DNA from: Ailurus styani
Lineage: Eukaryota; Chordata; Mammalia; Carnivora; Ailuridae
Assembly (NCBI GenBank): GCA_002007465.1
Contig: LNAC01000018.1
Span: forward strand, 5,456,464-5,520,463
DNA length: 64,000 nt
Direction of reading: 5' to 3'
Both the position numbers and the translations under genes were made by a program. Position 1 is the first letter of the stretch. Each line of letters opens with the position of its first letter. The notes beneath the pieces are model-generated. The model saw only the letters and a program-made list of their open reading frames with translations. It ran no database searches and was not told the origin of the DNA. Of the stretch, positions 54,863 to 64,000 are shown one piece after another.

Positions 54863-55975
54863 GAGTAGCTGTACTCTTATACATTCCCACCAGCAACGCA
54901 TGAGAGTTCCAGATTCACTGCATCTTTGCCAGTATTTGGCACTAACTTTTAATTTTAGCCATTCTAACAGTGGGCAGTAATGTCTCATATTGTAGTTTTA
55001 ATTTGCATTTCTGTAATGGCTAATGATGTTAAACATCTTTTTATGTGCTTATTTGCCATCTGCATATCCTCTTCCGTGAAATATCTGTTTATATCTTTAG
55101 CCCATTTTCTGATTGGATTGTTTCCCAACATGCCAGGAAGTCCCCCCTGGCATGTTTCTGTTACACTGTTGAGTTTCAAGAGTTCTTTATATATTCTGGA
55201 TACTAGTCCTTTGTTGGGAATTTTCTTCTATTCTTTAGCTTGACTTTTCACATCTTAACGGATCTTACAAAGACCAAACATTTTTAATTTTGATGAAATA
55301 CAATTTATCCATTTCCCCTTTTATGACTGTGCTCTTGGTGTCAAGTCTAAGAACTCTTTGCCTAACCCTACTCTTTGCCTACTGAAGATTTTCTTTTAGG
55401 TTTATGTTTTCCATTTAGGTCCTTGATCCATTCAGAGTTAGTTTTTTGTATGAGATTCTTTTTCCTTTGTTTTGGTCCATGATGTCCACTTGTTCCAACA
55501 CCAGTTATTGAAAAGGCTATCTTTCATCCCAAGAACTGCTTTTGCACCTTTGCCAAAATCAGCTAGGTGTATTTATGCATCTATTCTGGGTTCTCTGTTT
55601 TGTTCCACTGGTCTGTGTCTATCCATCTGCCAGTATCACAGCCTTGATTACTGTGGCTATAAAATTAGTGTTGAAATCAGGTGGTTCGATTCCTCCCACT
55701 TTATCCTACTTTTTCAAAACTGTTTTAGCTATTTGCATTCCTTTGGCCTTCCCATATAAATTTTAGAATAATCCTGTCCACATCTACAAAATATCTCGCT
55801 AGAATTTTGACAGGAATTAACATTAAACCTGAGAATACATTTGGGAAAATCTGACATCTTTACTATGTACTACTCATTCATTTAGAGCTTCTTTGATTTC
55901 TTTTATCAGCTTTGTATAGTTTCAGCACATAAATCCTGTAGGTATTTTGTTAGATTTACATCTAAGGATTTCACT

Positions 55976-56176
55976 TAAAAAGAAAAAAAGATTTTATTTA
56001 ATTATTTTAGAGCTAGGCAGTGCACAAACAGGGGAAGAAACAGAGGGAGAGGGACAAGCATACTCCACAATGAGTGCAGAGCCTGACATGGGGCTTGATC
56101 CATAATCCGGAGATCATGACCTGAGCCAAAATCGAGAGTTGGATGCTTAACCAACTGAGCCACCCAGGTGCCCCAA
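55976..56176 (-). mobile_element. SINE, antisense, in L1
   Basis: aaaaaaagattttatttaat to gagccacccaggtgcccc; TSD aaggatttcactt. Confidence 0.88.
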
Positions 56177-56667
56177 GGATTTCACTTTTTTTAGCTATTG
56201 TGAATGGTATTATATTTTTAATTTCAGTGCCCATATTCATAACTAGCATATAATAGACCTAGAATTGATTTTTATATGTTTACCCTATATTCTACAATCT
56301 CGTTGAACTCACTCATTAGTTCTAAGAGTTTTTTATATACTCACAGCAATTTTTTATTTAGACAATCATGGAACGTGCGAATAAGTACACTTGTATTCCT
56401 TCCTTTCTGATCTGTGTGCCTTTTATTTCCTTTTCTTGCCTGGTTGCACTAGCTAGAACTTCCAGCACTATGTTGGATAAGGGTAGTGAAAACAGACATT
56501 CTTGCCTTGTTCCTGTTCTTATTGGGGTAAACATTCAGTCTTTCATTATGAAGTGTATAATGTTTGACTCCATGTTGGGGATACAAGGCAAAAAGAAAAC
56601 CCAGTTGTTCCACAGGATTTGAGGTCCCTAGATGGTCTGCCTTCTTTCCCCCACCTTCATAATCTCT

Positions 56668-56845
56668 CTTAAAGATTTTATTTTGTCTGAGATAGAGAGA
56701 GAGAGAGAGAGAGAGAGTGCATGAGCAGGGGTAGGGGTAGGGGCAAAGGAAGCAAGGAGTAGCAAGGAGCCCGATATGGGAACTTGGGATCATGACCTGA
56801 GCTAAAGTCAGATGCTTAACCAACTGAGCCACCCAGGCACTCCCT
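56668..56845 (-). mobile_element. CAN-type SINE, antisense
   Basis: cttaaagattttattttgtc to gagccacccaggcactcc, with an expanded GA run. Confidence 0.87.
56694..56720. repeat. (GA)n run at a SINE end
   Basis: An expanded gagaga stretch inside the minus-strand SINE at 56660-56845. Confidence 0.85.
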
Positions 56846-57489
56846 GAACAGGTCTTTTAATGGCCTGTGCCAGTAGAAGAAATTTAGGATATCATAGTTC
56901 TAAATCATTGTGCCAGAAGGCAGCTTGACATACTTCACAACTCCTTAGGCTTCCCTCCTCCCCCATTCAATTAACTCTCCTTTCATGAGGTTGGCTGGGG
57001 GATGGCATCTCCCCTAGCTTCAAGTTCTATCTCTTTAAGGGGCATTTTAGTATCTAGTTACTGCTCAAAAACTCATCTCTCAGGCACCATTCTCTATTCA
57101 CTAGAGAATGAGAATGAGAGGCCAGCAGGCCCACAGTTTTAGCTTCACCCAGTGACTTGTATCTCTCCCATTTTTGGTCCATGAAGGTGGTTATTTTGTT
57201 CTTGGGCCCAAATATGTTGATTTCCACTTTATATATTTTATTTCTTGCTATGTATCTGGAACACAGGGGATGTGTCAAAAGTTTGAACACAGTAAATCAT
57301 CTTGACTGGAAGTACCAAAACACATTTTCTGTGTAATTTATCTATAAGAGTAAGTCTGGGGACTCTAGAATTAGCCTTTGTCTTTGGTCATATACTAATA
57401 AAATACTATTTCACCCAGCACACCCAGGGCATTATCTGTAGTAACTCATCTATATTCATTTTCTTCTTTGATGTGGAATGTGACTGTCT

Positions 57490-57575
57490 AAAGATCAATG
57501 GACTTGGAATTAGAAAACCTTAGTCCAAAATCTCACTCTTTTACAGTGTAATCTTGGTCAAATCACTTAACCTCT
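57490..57575 (+). repeat. MIR relic
   Basis: gacttggaattagaaaacct and cttggtcaaatcacttaacc are MIR-like. Confidence 0.55.
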
Positions 57576-57586
57576 ATGCTTTCATA

Positions 57587-57783
57587 TTTTTTTTTAAGAT
57601 TTTATTTTTCTTATTTATTTGACACAGAGAGAGAGAGAAGGAACAAAAGCAGGGAGAGTGTAAGAAGAAAAAGCAGGCTCCCTCCTGAGCAGGGAGCCCG
57701 ATGCGGGGCTCGATCCCAGGACCCTGGGATCATGACCCGAGCCGAAGGCAGATGCTTAACGACTGAGCCACCCAAGTGCCCTG
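57587..57783 (-). mobile_element. CAN-type SINE, antisense
   Basis: tttttttaagattttatttt to gagccacccaagtgccc; TSD-like tttcatattttt / tctcatattttt. Confidence 0.9.
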
Positions 57784-58114
57784 CCTCTCATATTTTTAAT
57801 CAATACTCCAGGATTAAAATGGAAATAAATGATAAGATTATTAAATTAGATAACTAGCTCACCTTTCAATAAGTCAAGAGAATGCTTTAGACAAAGCCAA
57901 AGAACATTAGTACTTGAACCCTAAACTCTTGAGCATGGCTTTAAATGAGATCTTGTTTGGTCCCTGTTTTCTTTCAAATCCAATCTTAGGACGCTTGATC
58001 ATAAAATCAGATCAGACAAAGGAGTTGGGGGCGGGGGAGGGATTACTCTACCAGAAAGTCTCACTAATAAAATCAGGGCAGAAAGGAACTTTGGTTTAGC
58101 CAAATGGATTCTAA

Positions 58115-58330
58115 TCCAAACATTTATTGCACACTATGTGCTAGGTATTTTCATACTCATTATCTTATCAAATATTCACAGCCTTGTTCACTTTTTTGAA
58201 CAAGGCAGGCCATATAGAGAAAGCACAATCCTTCCAACAATCCTGGTAATACAGCAATTGTTATAGCTACTTTGCAAACAAGGAAATGAGAGCCAATAAA
58301 GGTTAAGTAATTTATCAAAGATTTTATTCT
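58115..58330 (-). repeat. MIR, antisense
   Basis: ctatgtgctaggtattttca, ctttgcaaacaaggaaatga and gttaagtaatttatcaaaga match antisense MIR. Confidence 0.6.
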
Positions 58331-59164
58331 TTATTAGTGATCAAGGTATCTGTACCTGTACAGTTATGTAATGGATTCTGATTCTTTACATAATTTCCTT
58401 AAAATGTCCCTTTATTTTCATCTTTGATAAAAGATACACACAGGATTGCAGGGAGGAAAAGGACAGAATTCGTACCCCTTTCCAGGGCCCTGACATCTTA
58501 AGGGAAATGGCAAAACTCTTAAGAAAGCAATTAGACTATATTCTCTATGGCCATTAGCAAAGTGAATTCAAATGGACGTCTCCTCCCAGTGATGGGCTCC
58601 TCTGATTACTACATTACGAATTTGGATAGGAAAAGAGTCCATTTATTTCTAGATAATGTAAGGCTTAGAGATAGGCACCTCATTAATAAAGGCAGAGGAG
58701 CACAGCTGTATATAGAAAGCAGCCATACAATTTGAAGATGAACGTTACTTGTACTCTTGAAACAGCTGGGCAGGAACACATGTTTATAAATTTGTCTTCT
58801 TCCTCTGGTATAATCTGCAAACCCTAGCAATAATGAATGAGCTGAAAAGAAGACAGGTCAGACACAGTGCTGGAAATGGGAGAGGGGAAGCGGAAAAATT
58901 CTAATATGGAAAAAAAATGGAGGCTTGTTTAAATGTCAAAGCAAACACATTTTTCTGAAGTGTAACTCTTCCTACAAGGTTCTGAGTTGAGACAGCTGGA
59001 AGAATAAGAGGACAGGAAGGAAAAAGCAGAAAATAACAGTTAACAGACTTAGTTTCTCTATTAGGGCAGCATGTAGGCTGAAGAGAAAGAGAAAAATTGG
59101 TTTCCATTTTATAAAGTTTTTTTTTTTAAATCAGAACTGCACTCTATTGAGGGTTGTTTTTGTT

Positions 59165-59260
59165 TTTGTTTTTTAAAGTAATCTCTACACCCAACATGAG
59201 TGTTGAACTCACTAATCAAGAGTCGCACGCTCTACCAATTGAGCCAGTTAGGCACCCCTG
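59165..59260 (-). mobile_element. Short tRNA-type SINE, antisense
   Basis: taaagtaatctctacaccca to gagccagttaggcacccc. Confidence 0.82.
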
Positions 59261-59764
59261 AAAGCTTCCTATTTTAAATTAGTGTTCACAGAATAAGGAA
59301 AAGACTTGGCATATTTAAAGATAATAATGCTAAAAATAGTAGTAATAAATAGTGCTTTGTTTTGTTTCTCTAGGTGGTTATTTTCTAAGGATCTTACTTA
59401 TTTTCAAGGACATAATCTCATTAAACATTACCGATTTTTAAAGTGCTGAGTATTCTCTCTTCTTACAGGTGATGGATACTGGAGCAAAGTAGAGGGGAAA
59501 TGACTTAGTATGAGGCAGCAGTCAGATTCCGCCAGATTTCAGGAATGGTGGTGTTGAGAAAAAACCCAATCCCAAACCAGCACTGCTCTGTTTCAGAGGA
59601 TAATTCAAAGCCTCAAAACAGTTGCCCAGCCAAGGGTGACCCAAGCACAATAGTGGAAAGAGTAAATTTTACCTCCGGGACCCTTACTTTTACCACTTCT
59701 GCTAGCCCCTTGTTTCTTTCAGGGATCTAGTACCTTCATGCTCAGGTGACTCTTTTTGGTTTTT

Positions 59765-59970
59765 TTGTTTTTTTTTTTACATACATACTTAAAAAGATTT
59801 ATTTGAGAGAAAGCACGTAGGGGGAGGAGCAGAGGGGAAAGTCAGAGCGAGATAATCTCAAGCAGACTCTCTGCTGAGCGCAGAGCCCAACGCAGCTGAT
59901 CTCAGGACTCCCAGATCATGTCCTGAGCTGAAGTCAGATGCTCAATTGACAGCCACCCAGGTGCCCCCTG
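59765..59970 (-). mobile_element. CAN-type SINE, antisense, diverged
   Basis: aaaaagatttatttgagaga to cagccacccaggtgcccc. Confidence 0.85.
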
Positions 59971-59989
59971 ACATTACTTTTCAAAAAAG

Positions 59990-60500
59990 ACATGCTCTTT
60001 AACCAAACAAATCCTTTTGTGGTATTTATCCATAAATAATCTCAATGTAAAATATGAATGAGGTATTTGCTGCAGTAGTGTTTAACAGCAAAAAATGGGA
60101 ACCAAACTAAGTCCTTCGATGAGGGACCAATTAAATCAATTTTTGTACATCCACACAATGGAATACTATGCAGCTGTTAAAAAGTAAAACAACTATAAAT
60201 AAACTGCTATGGAACAAATTCTAAGATATACAGGTGAGTGAAAAAGAAGCAAGGTACAGAACAGTAACCACAGTATGTTACCATCTGTGTAAAAAAAAAG
60301 TGAACAACAGATATTTATCAACAGATATTTATAAGTTCATAGAAGGTCTCTGGAAGGATAAATAAACTACCAGTAGCAGTCTTGTCCAGGGAGGGAAATT
60401 GGGTGGCTGGGACTCACACAAGGGAAACTTGTTTTTCACTGTATGCTCATTTCACCTTTGAATTGTGTACCATATGCATATCTTACATTTTAAAAAAAAT
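59990..60500 (+). mobile_element. L1/HAL1-type fragment, sense
   Basis: Contains tccacacaatggaatactat followed by gcagctgttaaaaag, the usual L1 ORF2 end (HTMEYYAAV-like), then an A-rich end region. Confidence 0.65.
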
Positions 60501-60554
60501 TAAAAAGTTACTAATTTTGGTAGGAGAATTTCAAAGATGTTCTAAAAATTCTTC

Positions 60555-60728
60555 TAGGGGCACGTGGGTGGCTCAGTTGATTAAGTGTCCAACTCTTGAT
60601 TTTGGTTCAGGTCATGATCCCAAGGTTGTGAAGTCCAGCCCCGCTCGATTTTCCCTCTCCCTCTCCCGCAGCCCCTCCACACCAACCCCTTCTCTAAAAA
60701 ACAAACAAAAACACAAACAACAAAAAAC
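60555..60728 (+). mobile_element. CAN-type SINE
   Basis: ggggcacgtgggtggctcag to an A/C-rich tail aaaacaaacaaaaacacaaa. Confidence 0.87.
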
Positions 60729-60879
60729 TCCTTAAAGGCAAAAGTGCAGGCAATACTGGACTTGAAAGGGGCATACAAGTGGCAGGATAGACACTATCTC
60801 TGAAAAAACCTGTCTCATTTCCACTATATGGGCAATCTCTCTTTACTCAATTCAGAGGATCGGAGTGATTGTGGCAGTT

Positions 60880-61385
60880 CTAAAATATGTCTACAAATTC
60901 TTTGATATTTCTTCCTTCAAAAGAGTGAGGCCTAATTCTCCTCATCTTGAAGGTGGGTTACCTAGCAATTTGCTTCTAATAAACAGAATGTGGTGGAAGC
61001 AATGTACATAACTTAGAGTAGGTGATAAAAGGGACTGTGTCTCCTCCTTGGTTTTTCTCTTGGGAAAGCCAGCTGCTGAGATGTGAGGACACTCCAGCAC
61101 GCTGCCCTATGGAGAGGTCTATGAGACTAGAAACTGAGGCCTCCTGTTAATAGCCATGTGAGTGAGCCAACTTGGAAGAGGATCCTCCAGGGTTAGACAG
61201 GCTTTCAGATAATGGCAGTCCCCGGTAGCATCTTGACTGCAACCTCACGAGAGACCCTGAAACTGAACCAGCCACCTAAGCCACTCCTGAACTCTTGACC
61301 CATGGAAACTATGGGAGATAATACTGAGTTATGCTTTGGGGGTAATCTGTTACTTTATAATAGATAACCTATAGCAATGTCTTAC
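60880..61385 (+). mobile_element. MLT1-like solitary LTR (MaLR)
   Basis: The body has gaggcctaattctcctcat, ggacactccagcacgctgcc and the 3' part ttatgctttgggggtaatct-gttac, as in MLT1 LTRs. It is an old solo LTR with no internal coding sequence. Broken beyond function. Confidence 0.65.
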
Positions 61386-61419
61386 CCTGAGTAGACAAAG
61401 AATGCATTTAACTTATTTC

Positions 61420-61610
61420 TTCCTGCAACAAATATTTACTGAGCCTCTATTATTTGCCAGGCATTATGCTAGGTAATGAAGTTACAAAAAACAGCTACAA
61501 AGATACCGAGGTCCATTCCTCGGAGAAAATATTTATTAAAATATTTATTAAAAGGCTACTCTGTGGAATTCACTGGACAAGGTACTGAAGAACAAAGGTT
61601 AATAAGGCCA
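61420..61610 (-). repeat. L2/MIR-end relics
   Basis: caacaaatatttactgagcc and tgccaggcattatgctaggt are antisense L2 end words. A 14-bp local tandem copy (atatttattaaa) follows near 61530. Confidence 0.55.
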
Positions 61611-61727
61611 AGTGATTGCCTGTCCTCAAAATAAGGGACTGATATAGGGAAAGGGCAGGGTGAAGAGCTCTCAAGTTACTCCATTAGGCTTGATTTTTCA
61701 AATGGAAAACATAAGCACTTGTCTGTG

Positions 61728-61920
61728 CGCTTTTTTAAAACTTTATTTTATTTATTTGAGAGAGATAGAGATACCAACAGAGAGCACGAGCAGGGGAGAG
61801 AGGGAGAAGCAGGCTCCCCACTGAGCAGGGAGCCTGACATGGGACTCAAGTCCAGGACCCCAGGATCATGACCTGAGCCAAAGTCAGACACTTAACTGAC
61901 TGAGCCACCCAGGTGCCCTG
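61728..61920 (-). mobile_element. CAN-type SINE, antisense
   Basis: ttttttaaaactttatttta to gagccacccaggtgccc. Confidence 0.9.
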
Positions 61921-61946
61921 CCAATATGGTACTTTTAAATCTTCTT

Positions 61947-62155
61947 TTCCTTTTTTTTTTTTTTTTAAAGATTTTATTTATTTATTTAATAGAGAGTGAG
62001 AGATCACAAGTAGGCAGAGAGGCAGGCAGAGAGAGGGGAGGAAGCAGGCTCTCCGCTGAGCAGGGAGCCCCATGCAGGGCTCAATTCCAGGACCCTGGGA
62101 TCATGACCTGAGCCGAAGGCAGAGGCTTAACCCACTGGTCCACCCAGGAGCCCCT
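61947..62155 (-). mobile_element. Young CAN-type SINE, antisense
   Basis: cacaagtaggcagagaggca and gtccacccaggagcccc; TSD ttaaatctt on both sides. Confidence 0.92.
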
Positions 62156-62254
62156 TAAATCTTATTTCAATCCCAATTTTCAATCCTGGCTGATGTTGAC
62201 AAATACTCCCTGGATAAAACACAGGTTAGCATACACGTATTTCTCTCTCTCTCT

Positions 62255-62770
62255 TTCTCATTATTCATTCATTCAACAAATGAACACCTACGTACTCTGG
62301 GCGAGTCACTGTTCTGAAGTGATGGGATATAGCAATGCACAAAACTTATAGTCCTGGCTCTTATATGCAACTTATATTCAAACGATGAGAGGAAGAAAAT
62401 AAATAAATGAACAAGTAAGCATATATTCGACGGTGGTAAGCCCTATGGAGAAAAATAAAACAGAAGCAGAAGAAAAGAGAATGTGAGGGATGGGGATGTT
62501 GCTATTTTATAAAGGAGGTTAAGAAAAGCCTTATTGAGAAGGTGACATTCAAGGTGAGATATGTGACAGAGGGGAGAGAGTGAGCTGTGTGGATATTAGA
62601 ATGAAGAACATTTTAGGCAGAGGACAATGCAGGCCCTGTAATGGGAATGTGCCTCACATGTTTTGAGGAACAGCAAAATGGATATGAGTCTATAGGGGAG
62701 TTAAGTCAGGGACATAAAGGAAGGCCAGATCATGTAGATCAGGAGTTGAGGGACACAAACAGGCAGCAGA
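62255..62770 (-). repeat. L2 LINE 3' end, antisense
   Basis: Begins tcattcattcaacaaatgaa and runs through ttattgagaaggtgacattc and ccagatcatgtagatcagga, collinear with reverse-complement L2. Confidence 0.7.
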
Positions 62771-63194
62771 CTGGATTTGGCACCGGGGCCACAGCTTCCT
62801 GACCCCTAACTCCATGCAGGCAAATGATGGAAGCCAGAGGGAGACAGTATATATGCCCAGACTTTGGCCTCACCATGCACTCTCCCACTGAAACAAAGCT
62901 CTACGCGAGAGCTAACTGAGATATTTTATTGGTATTAGGCACTCAGAACTTGTTTGTTAAATAGATAAAATGAAAAAGCAGTTTGGGACCCAAAATAACA
63001 ATTATTTAACTTTCTATAGCAAAATAGTTTGAGTTCCCCAAAAATGTTCTGAGGATTAGCTCTGGAATATAAGCCATTTATAAGCTGAGGACTCTCCATA
63101 TACAGAGGATGTTTTAATCTTTTTGCTAATGACCCAGGGAATTATACTACATATAATTATCTATGGTGCAGTAAAGAGATGTCCCTCTAAAGGT

Positions 63195-63298
63195 TTTGTG
63201 ACTTGCTGGCTCAGTGGGTAAAGCATGATCTCAGGGTTGTGAGTTTGAGCCCCATGCTGGGGGTAGAGTTTACTTAAAACAAAACAAAACAAAACAAA
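63195..63298 (+). mobile_element. Short tRNA-type SINE, 5'-truncated
   Basis: gctggctcagtgggtaaagc to tagagtttacttaaaacaaa with an (AAAAC)n tail. Confidence 0.78.
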
Positions 63299-63669
63299 CC
63301 TAGTTTAAAAAAAGGTTACTGGAGTATTGAGAGTTAATAACCCTCTATTAATTATAACCAAATTGCTCTGTTGAGTTTTTGTGTTTGGCTTTTCCATCTC
63401 CTCTCTGGCTGTTAGCAGTCACTTTTTCTTATCCTTGATATGTCTAGCTTTCACAGTAGCAATCCTTCCCTTATCACCAACTTTTGTATCTCACCCAACT
63501 TCCTTCTTGTAATCTACTCTAGAGGAAATCAGGGAGTCAACACTTAGATAGTTCAATCATCAGTCATATAGGTCCTCTTATTTGACTTCATGGCCACATA
63601 CATTCTACATCCATTAATGTCATGACTCTCTTAAGAGTCTGTTATATCTGAATTCAAAGTTGGGGAGAG

Positions 63670-63770
63670 GGGTGCTTGGCTGGCTCAGTTGGTAAAGCAT
63701 TCGAGTAAGAGTTGTGAGTTTAAGCCCCAAGTTGGGTGCAGAGATAGCTAAAAATTTTTTTAAAAATCTT
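63670..63770 (+). mobile_element. Short tRNA-type SINE
   Basis: ggggtgcttggctggctcag to gtgcagagatagctaaaaat. Confidence 0.78.
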
Positions 63771-63774
63771 TTTT

Positions 63775-63986
63775 TCTTTTTAAAGATTTTGTCAGGGAGA
63801 GAGAGAGAGAGAGAGAGAGAGAGTGTGTGCGTGCACACGTGCAGGGGGAGTGGTAGGCAGAGGCAGAGGGAGAAGCAAACTCCCTGCTGAGCAAGAAGCC
63901 CAGTGTGGGACTCAATCCCTGGACCCCGGGATCATGACCTGACCCAAAGGCAGCCACTTAATCAACTGAGTCACCCAGGTGTCCCT
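63775..63986 (-). mobile_element. CAN-type SINE, antisense
   Basis: ctttttaaagattttgtcag to gagtcacccaggtgtcc, with expanded GA and GT runs. Confidence 0.88.
63796..63824. repeat. (GA)n run at a SINE end
   Basis: gagaga expansion followed by gtgtgtgcgtgc, inside a minus-strand SINE. Confidence 0.85.
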
Positions 63987-64000
63987 AAAACAAACAAACA

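Larger units (their letters stand above)
53985..56610 (-). mobile_element. L1 3' half, antisense, split by SINEs
   Basis: A long collinear antisense L1 containing gataattacagatccatata, ggcaacatcttgcaaaacta, gaataaagctgctatgaaca, aattttgatgaaatacaatt and ctctgttttgttccactggt. SINEs at 54674-54862 and 55978-56176 interrupt it. All reading frames are decayed. Confidence 0.8.
36030..64000 (-). other. ZNF609: ZNF609 gene body, 3' portion (continues beyond window end)
   Basis: Seven exons lie on the minus strand, in transcript order: 47965-47878, 47200-44860, 43637-43271, 41876-41701, 41491-41275, 40799-40721 and 40423-~36030. All boundaries are GT-AG in the minus sense and phases agree. The sequence above 47965 to the window end is intron. 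I searched it for the exon that should encode the residues before G-M-L-V-V-N and did not find it, so the 5' gene part and the circRNA-forming first coding exon lie outside. Confidence 0.92.
47966..64000 (-). other. ZNF609: ZNF609 intron (partial, over 16 kb)
   Basis: No exon is supported here. The stretch is AT-rich and repeat-dense: antisense L1 at about 48.2-51.5 and 54-56.6 kb, sense L1 at 60.0-60.5 kb, an MLT1-like LTR at 60.9-61.4 kb, L2 at 62.3-62.8 kb and more than twenty SINEs. Apparently unique pieces are 56.85-57.5, 57.8-58.1, 58.4-59.1 and 62.8-63.2 kb, where I see nothing interpretable. Confidence 0.8.

Noticed and set aside
1..64000. CRISPR arrays, bacterial operons, phage or integrated viral genes
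   Set aside because: No spaced identical repeats, operon-like gene packing or viral gene sequence were seen. The tandem-looking units are SINEs and the only LTR is an old MaLR relic.
1..64000. SINE heads as functional tRNA genes
   Set aside because: The 'gcgcctgggtggctcagt' heads derive from tRNA and keep A/B-box-like words. They lack a complete cloverleaf and carry SINE bodies and tails.
47966..64000. The preceding ZNF609 exon (encoding the residues before MLVVNV) within the window
   Set aside because: I looked on the minus strand for the expected sequence and donor and found none, so it must lie beyond the window end.

Overview
This is a window of mammalian nuclear DNA. It contains large introns, a CpG-island promoter, GT-AG exons, and dozens of tRNA-derived CAN-type SINEs beginning 'gcgcctgggtggctcag'. 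Those SINEs mark a caniform carnivore. The recurrent subfamily carrying 'caagtaggcagagaggc' suggests a mustelid or near relative, but that is an inference. No prokaryotic, viral or novel defence-type system was found. The protein-coding content is parts of two known, convergent genes that match the human 15q22 neighbourhood.

Region 1-18.7 kb is intergenic sequence upstream of OAZ2. It is mostly repeats: SINEs, L1 fragments, L2 and MIR relics and a Tigger-like DNA transposon. It also has a full-consensus CTCF motif near 2.0 kb, a small CpG-rich patch at 2.1-2.25 kb, and a degenerate repeat-like tract at 17.8-18.6 kb.

Region 18.7-34.7 kb is OAZ2 (ornithine decarboxylase antizyme 2) on the plus strand. 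It has a CpG-island promoter, five coding exons and a poly(A) signal at 34666. The ORF is split by the programmed +1 frameshift site (TCC TGA T at 30829-30835). A visible H-type pseudoknot lies just downstream. The frameshifted product is 189 residues.

Region 34.7-36.0 kb is the short gap between the two convergent 3' ends. It holds a SINE relic and a perfect minus-orientation CTCF consensus at 35781.

Region 36.0-64.0 kb is the 3' part of ZNF609 on the minus strand. It comprises a 4.4-kb terminal 3' UTR exon, six coding exons giving 1,087 C-terminal residues with one C2H2 finger, and more than 16 kb of an upstream intron that runs off the window. The start codon and the upstream exons are not present. 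The intron is dominated by antisense L1 with many SINEs inserted, plus an MLT1-like LTR and L2/MIR relics.

The two genes have no evident shared pathway. OAZ2 controls polyamine levels, and ZNF609 encodes a nuclear transcription regulator. Their link is positional: they are convergent neighbours, and OAZ2 is flanked by convergently oriented CTCF-like motifs.
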